A stretch of 47,882 nucleotides of DNA from Caldisericota bacterium. GTDB lineage: Bacteria > Caldisericota > Caldisericia > Caldisericales > Caldisericaceae. Within the stretch, counting starts at the first letter, position 1, and each line of letters starts with the position of its first letter. Location: contig JAUXIC010000004.1 of NCBI GenBank assembly GCA_030621215.1, positions 1 to 47,882 of the forward strand. Reading direction: 5' to 3'. The notes under the pieces are model-generated. The model was given only the letters and a program-made list of their open reading frames with translations. It did not search any database and had not been told where the DNA came from. Both the position numbers and the translations under genes were made by a program. Shown here piece by piece: positions 46,501-47,882 of the stretch.

Positions 46501-47811
46501 TTAATTCCCAGATTTAAGTTTTTTTGTAATGTCTTCTATTAATGCTTTCATTGTCTCTTGCTTTTCAGCTTCCTTTCCTATCTTGGCACAAGCGTGCATT
46601 ACTGTAGTATGGTCTCTTCCACCAAAGGCACCGCCAATTAATGGTAAAGAGGAATCAGTAAGTTGTCTTGCAAGGTACATTGCAATTTGTCTTGGTATTA
46701 CAATATCCTGTGATCTTTTTCTTTCATCTAATGCGTCTTCGGGGGTATTAAAATATTCAGCAACAACTTTTTTAATTCTTTTTATTGTAATAGGTTCGTT
46801 GTTGGTCTGGATTACACCGGATAGTATTTTTGTTGCAAACTCAAGAGTAATCTCTTCATTTGTTAATGATGCAGATGCAACTAACCTGACTAACGCTCCT
46901 TCTAATTCGCGGATATTCGAAAAGATATTCTTAGCCACATAAAAAAGAACGTCATCCGGTATACTAATATTTTCCAGCTCTGCTTTCTTTTTTAAGATTG
47001 CCACCCTTGTTTCAAAATCGGGAGGCTGTATATCAGCCACAAGACCCCACTCAAAACGGGTTAAGAGTCTTTCCTGTAGGGTCGCTATCTCTTTTGGCGG
47101 GCAATCAGATGTGATTACGACTTGTTTACCTGCATCGTGTAATGAATTAAACGTATGGAAAAATTCTTCCTGCGTACGTTCCTTGCCTGCAAGGAATTGA
47201 ATATCATCAATAAGCAATACGTCTACAGAGCGGTACTGTTTATGGAAGCGGTCTATCAGCTGGCTGTTGATACGCGCATTTTGGATAGCATAAATTACTT
47301 CGTTTGTAAATTTTTCTGTGGTGGTGTAAATGATTTTCAAATCACTAAAGTTTCTTAACAGGTAGTGAGAAATTGCCTGTAAAAGATGTGTTTTTCCAAG
47401 GCCTACTCCTCCATATATGTATAAAGGGTTATATGCCGTACCCGGGTTTTTGGCTACAGCTGTAGAGGCTGCATAGGCAAGTTTGTTCCCGCTTCCAACA
47501 ACAAAGTTTTCAAATGAGTAGCGCTTTTTCAGAGTCATGTTATTGATAACAATTTTCTGCGGAGATCCCTTTTCTTTTTCTCTCACAACAATTTCTACCT
47601 GTACATCTTTATTTTTTAGCCCTGAAAGAGTACTTTCAATAAGAGATTTGTATTTTGTTTCCAGCCATTCTTTCACAAATTCCGATGGCGCATTCAGCGT
47701 AACCATGTTAGCTGTTTCTTTTTCGAGTTCAATTTTGCGAAACCATGTTTCAAATGTTGGCACGCTAAGGTGTTCTTTTAATTCGTTTAATGCCTTTTCC
47801 CATACATTCAT
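46501..47811 (-). CDS. dnaA: Chromosomal replication initiator DnaA
   Basis: LYIYGGVGLGKTHLLQAISHYL; VLLIDDIQFLAGKERTQEEFFHTFN; GGRDHTTVMHACAKI. Confidence 0.98.
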   Translation of the reverse strand: MNVWEKALNELKEHLSVPTFETWFRKIELEKETANMVTLNAPSEFVKEWLETKYKSLIESTLSGLKNKDVQVEIVVREKEKGSPQKIVINNMTLKKRYSFENFVVGSGNKLAYAASTAVAKNPGTAYNPLYIYGGVGLGKTHLLQAISHYLLRNFSDLKIIYTTTEKFTNEVIYAIQNARINSQLIDRFHKQYRSVDVLLIDDIQFLAGKERTQEEFFHTFNSLHDAGKQVVITSDCPPKEIATLQERLLTRFEWGLVADIQPPDFETRVAILKKKAELENISIPDDVLFYVAKNIFSNIRELEGALVRLVASASLTNEEITLEFATKILSGVIQTNNEPITIKRIKKVVAEYFNTPEDALDERKRSQDIVIPRQIAMYLARQLTDSSLPLIGGAFGGRDHTTVMHACAKIGKEAEKQETMKALIEDITKKLKSGN

Positions 47812-47882
47812 ATATATTTCACCTCTTTAATTTACATTTTATTATACAGGTAAGTTGGAAAAAATAAACATCCAAAAATTTT

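Overview
Low-GC bacterial chromosome segment running from an HD-GYP gene cut by the left edge to the dnaA/oriC region at the right edge. Most genes from ~12.7 kb rightward lie on the minus strand, apart from ptb-buk. Main blocks: (i) accessory genes on the + strand, including an SSF symporter preceded by an un-tracked 59-aa membrane ORF and followed by a niaR-like gene that appears disrupted; (ii) a feoA-feoB-dtxR iron operon with a promoter-overlapping DtxR-type palindrome; (iii) phosphodiesterase-parA-parB with a parS-like site 1.4 kb downstream; (iv) DUF1015 and a TrpB2-type tryptophan synthase beta-like gene preceded by what reads as a Trp leader-peptide attenuator (WMWW), the strongest undescribed regulatory candidate here; (v) GABA-type aminotransferase and ptb-buk; (vi) a ten-gene GntR-led catabolic operon (AGPS-like flavoprotein, CCG Fe-S protein, BON-GlpA-BFD fusion, FGGY kinase, Fe-ADH, SCP2-like, W-type AOR, FAD oxidoreductase, DUF1667), which may be an uncharacterised glycerol/ether-lipid-type pathway; (vii) a BMP-type ABC transporter with amidohydrolase and a molybdenum hydroxylase lacking a FAD subunit; (viii) dnaA-dnaN-recF-dciA-rpmH-rnpA-yidD-yidC-jag-mnmE all on one strand, with a candidate oriC (DnaA boxes and DnaA-trio-like repeats) between dnaA and dnaN. 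All calls come from reading sequence and translations by eye; no database search was run.
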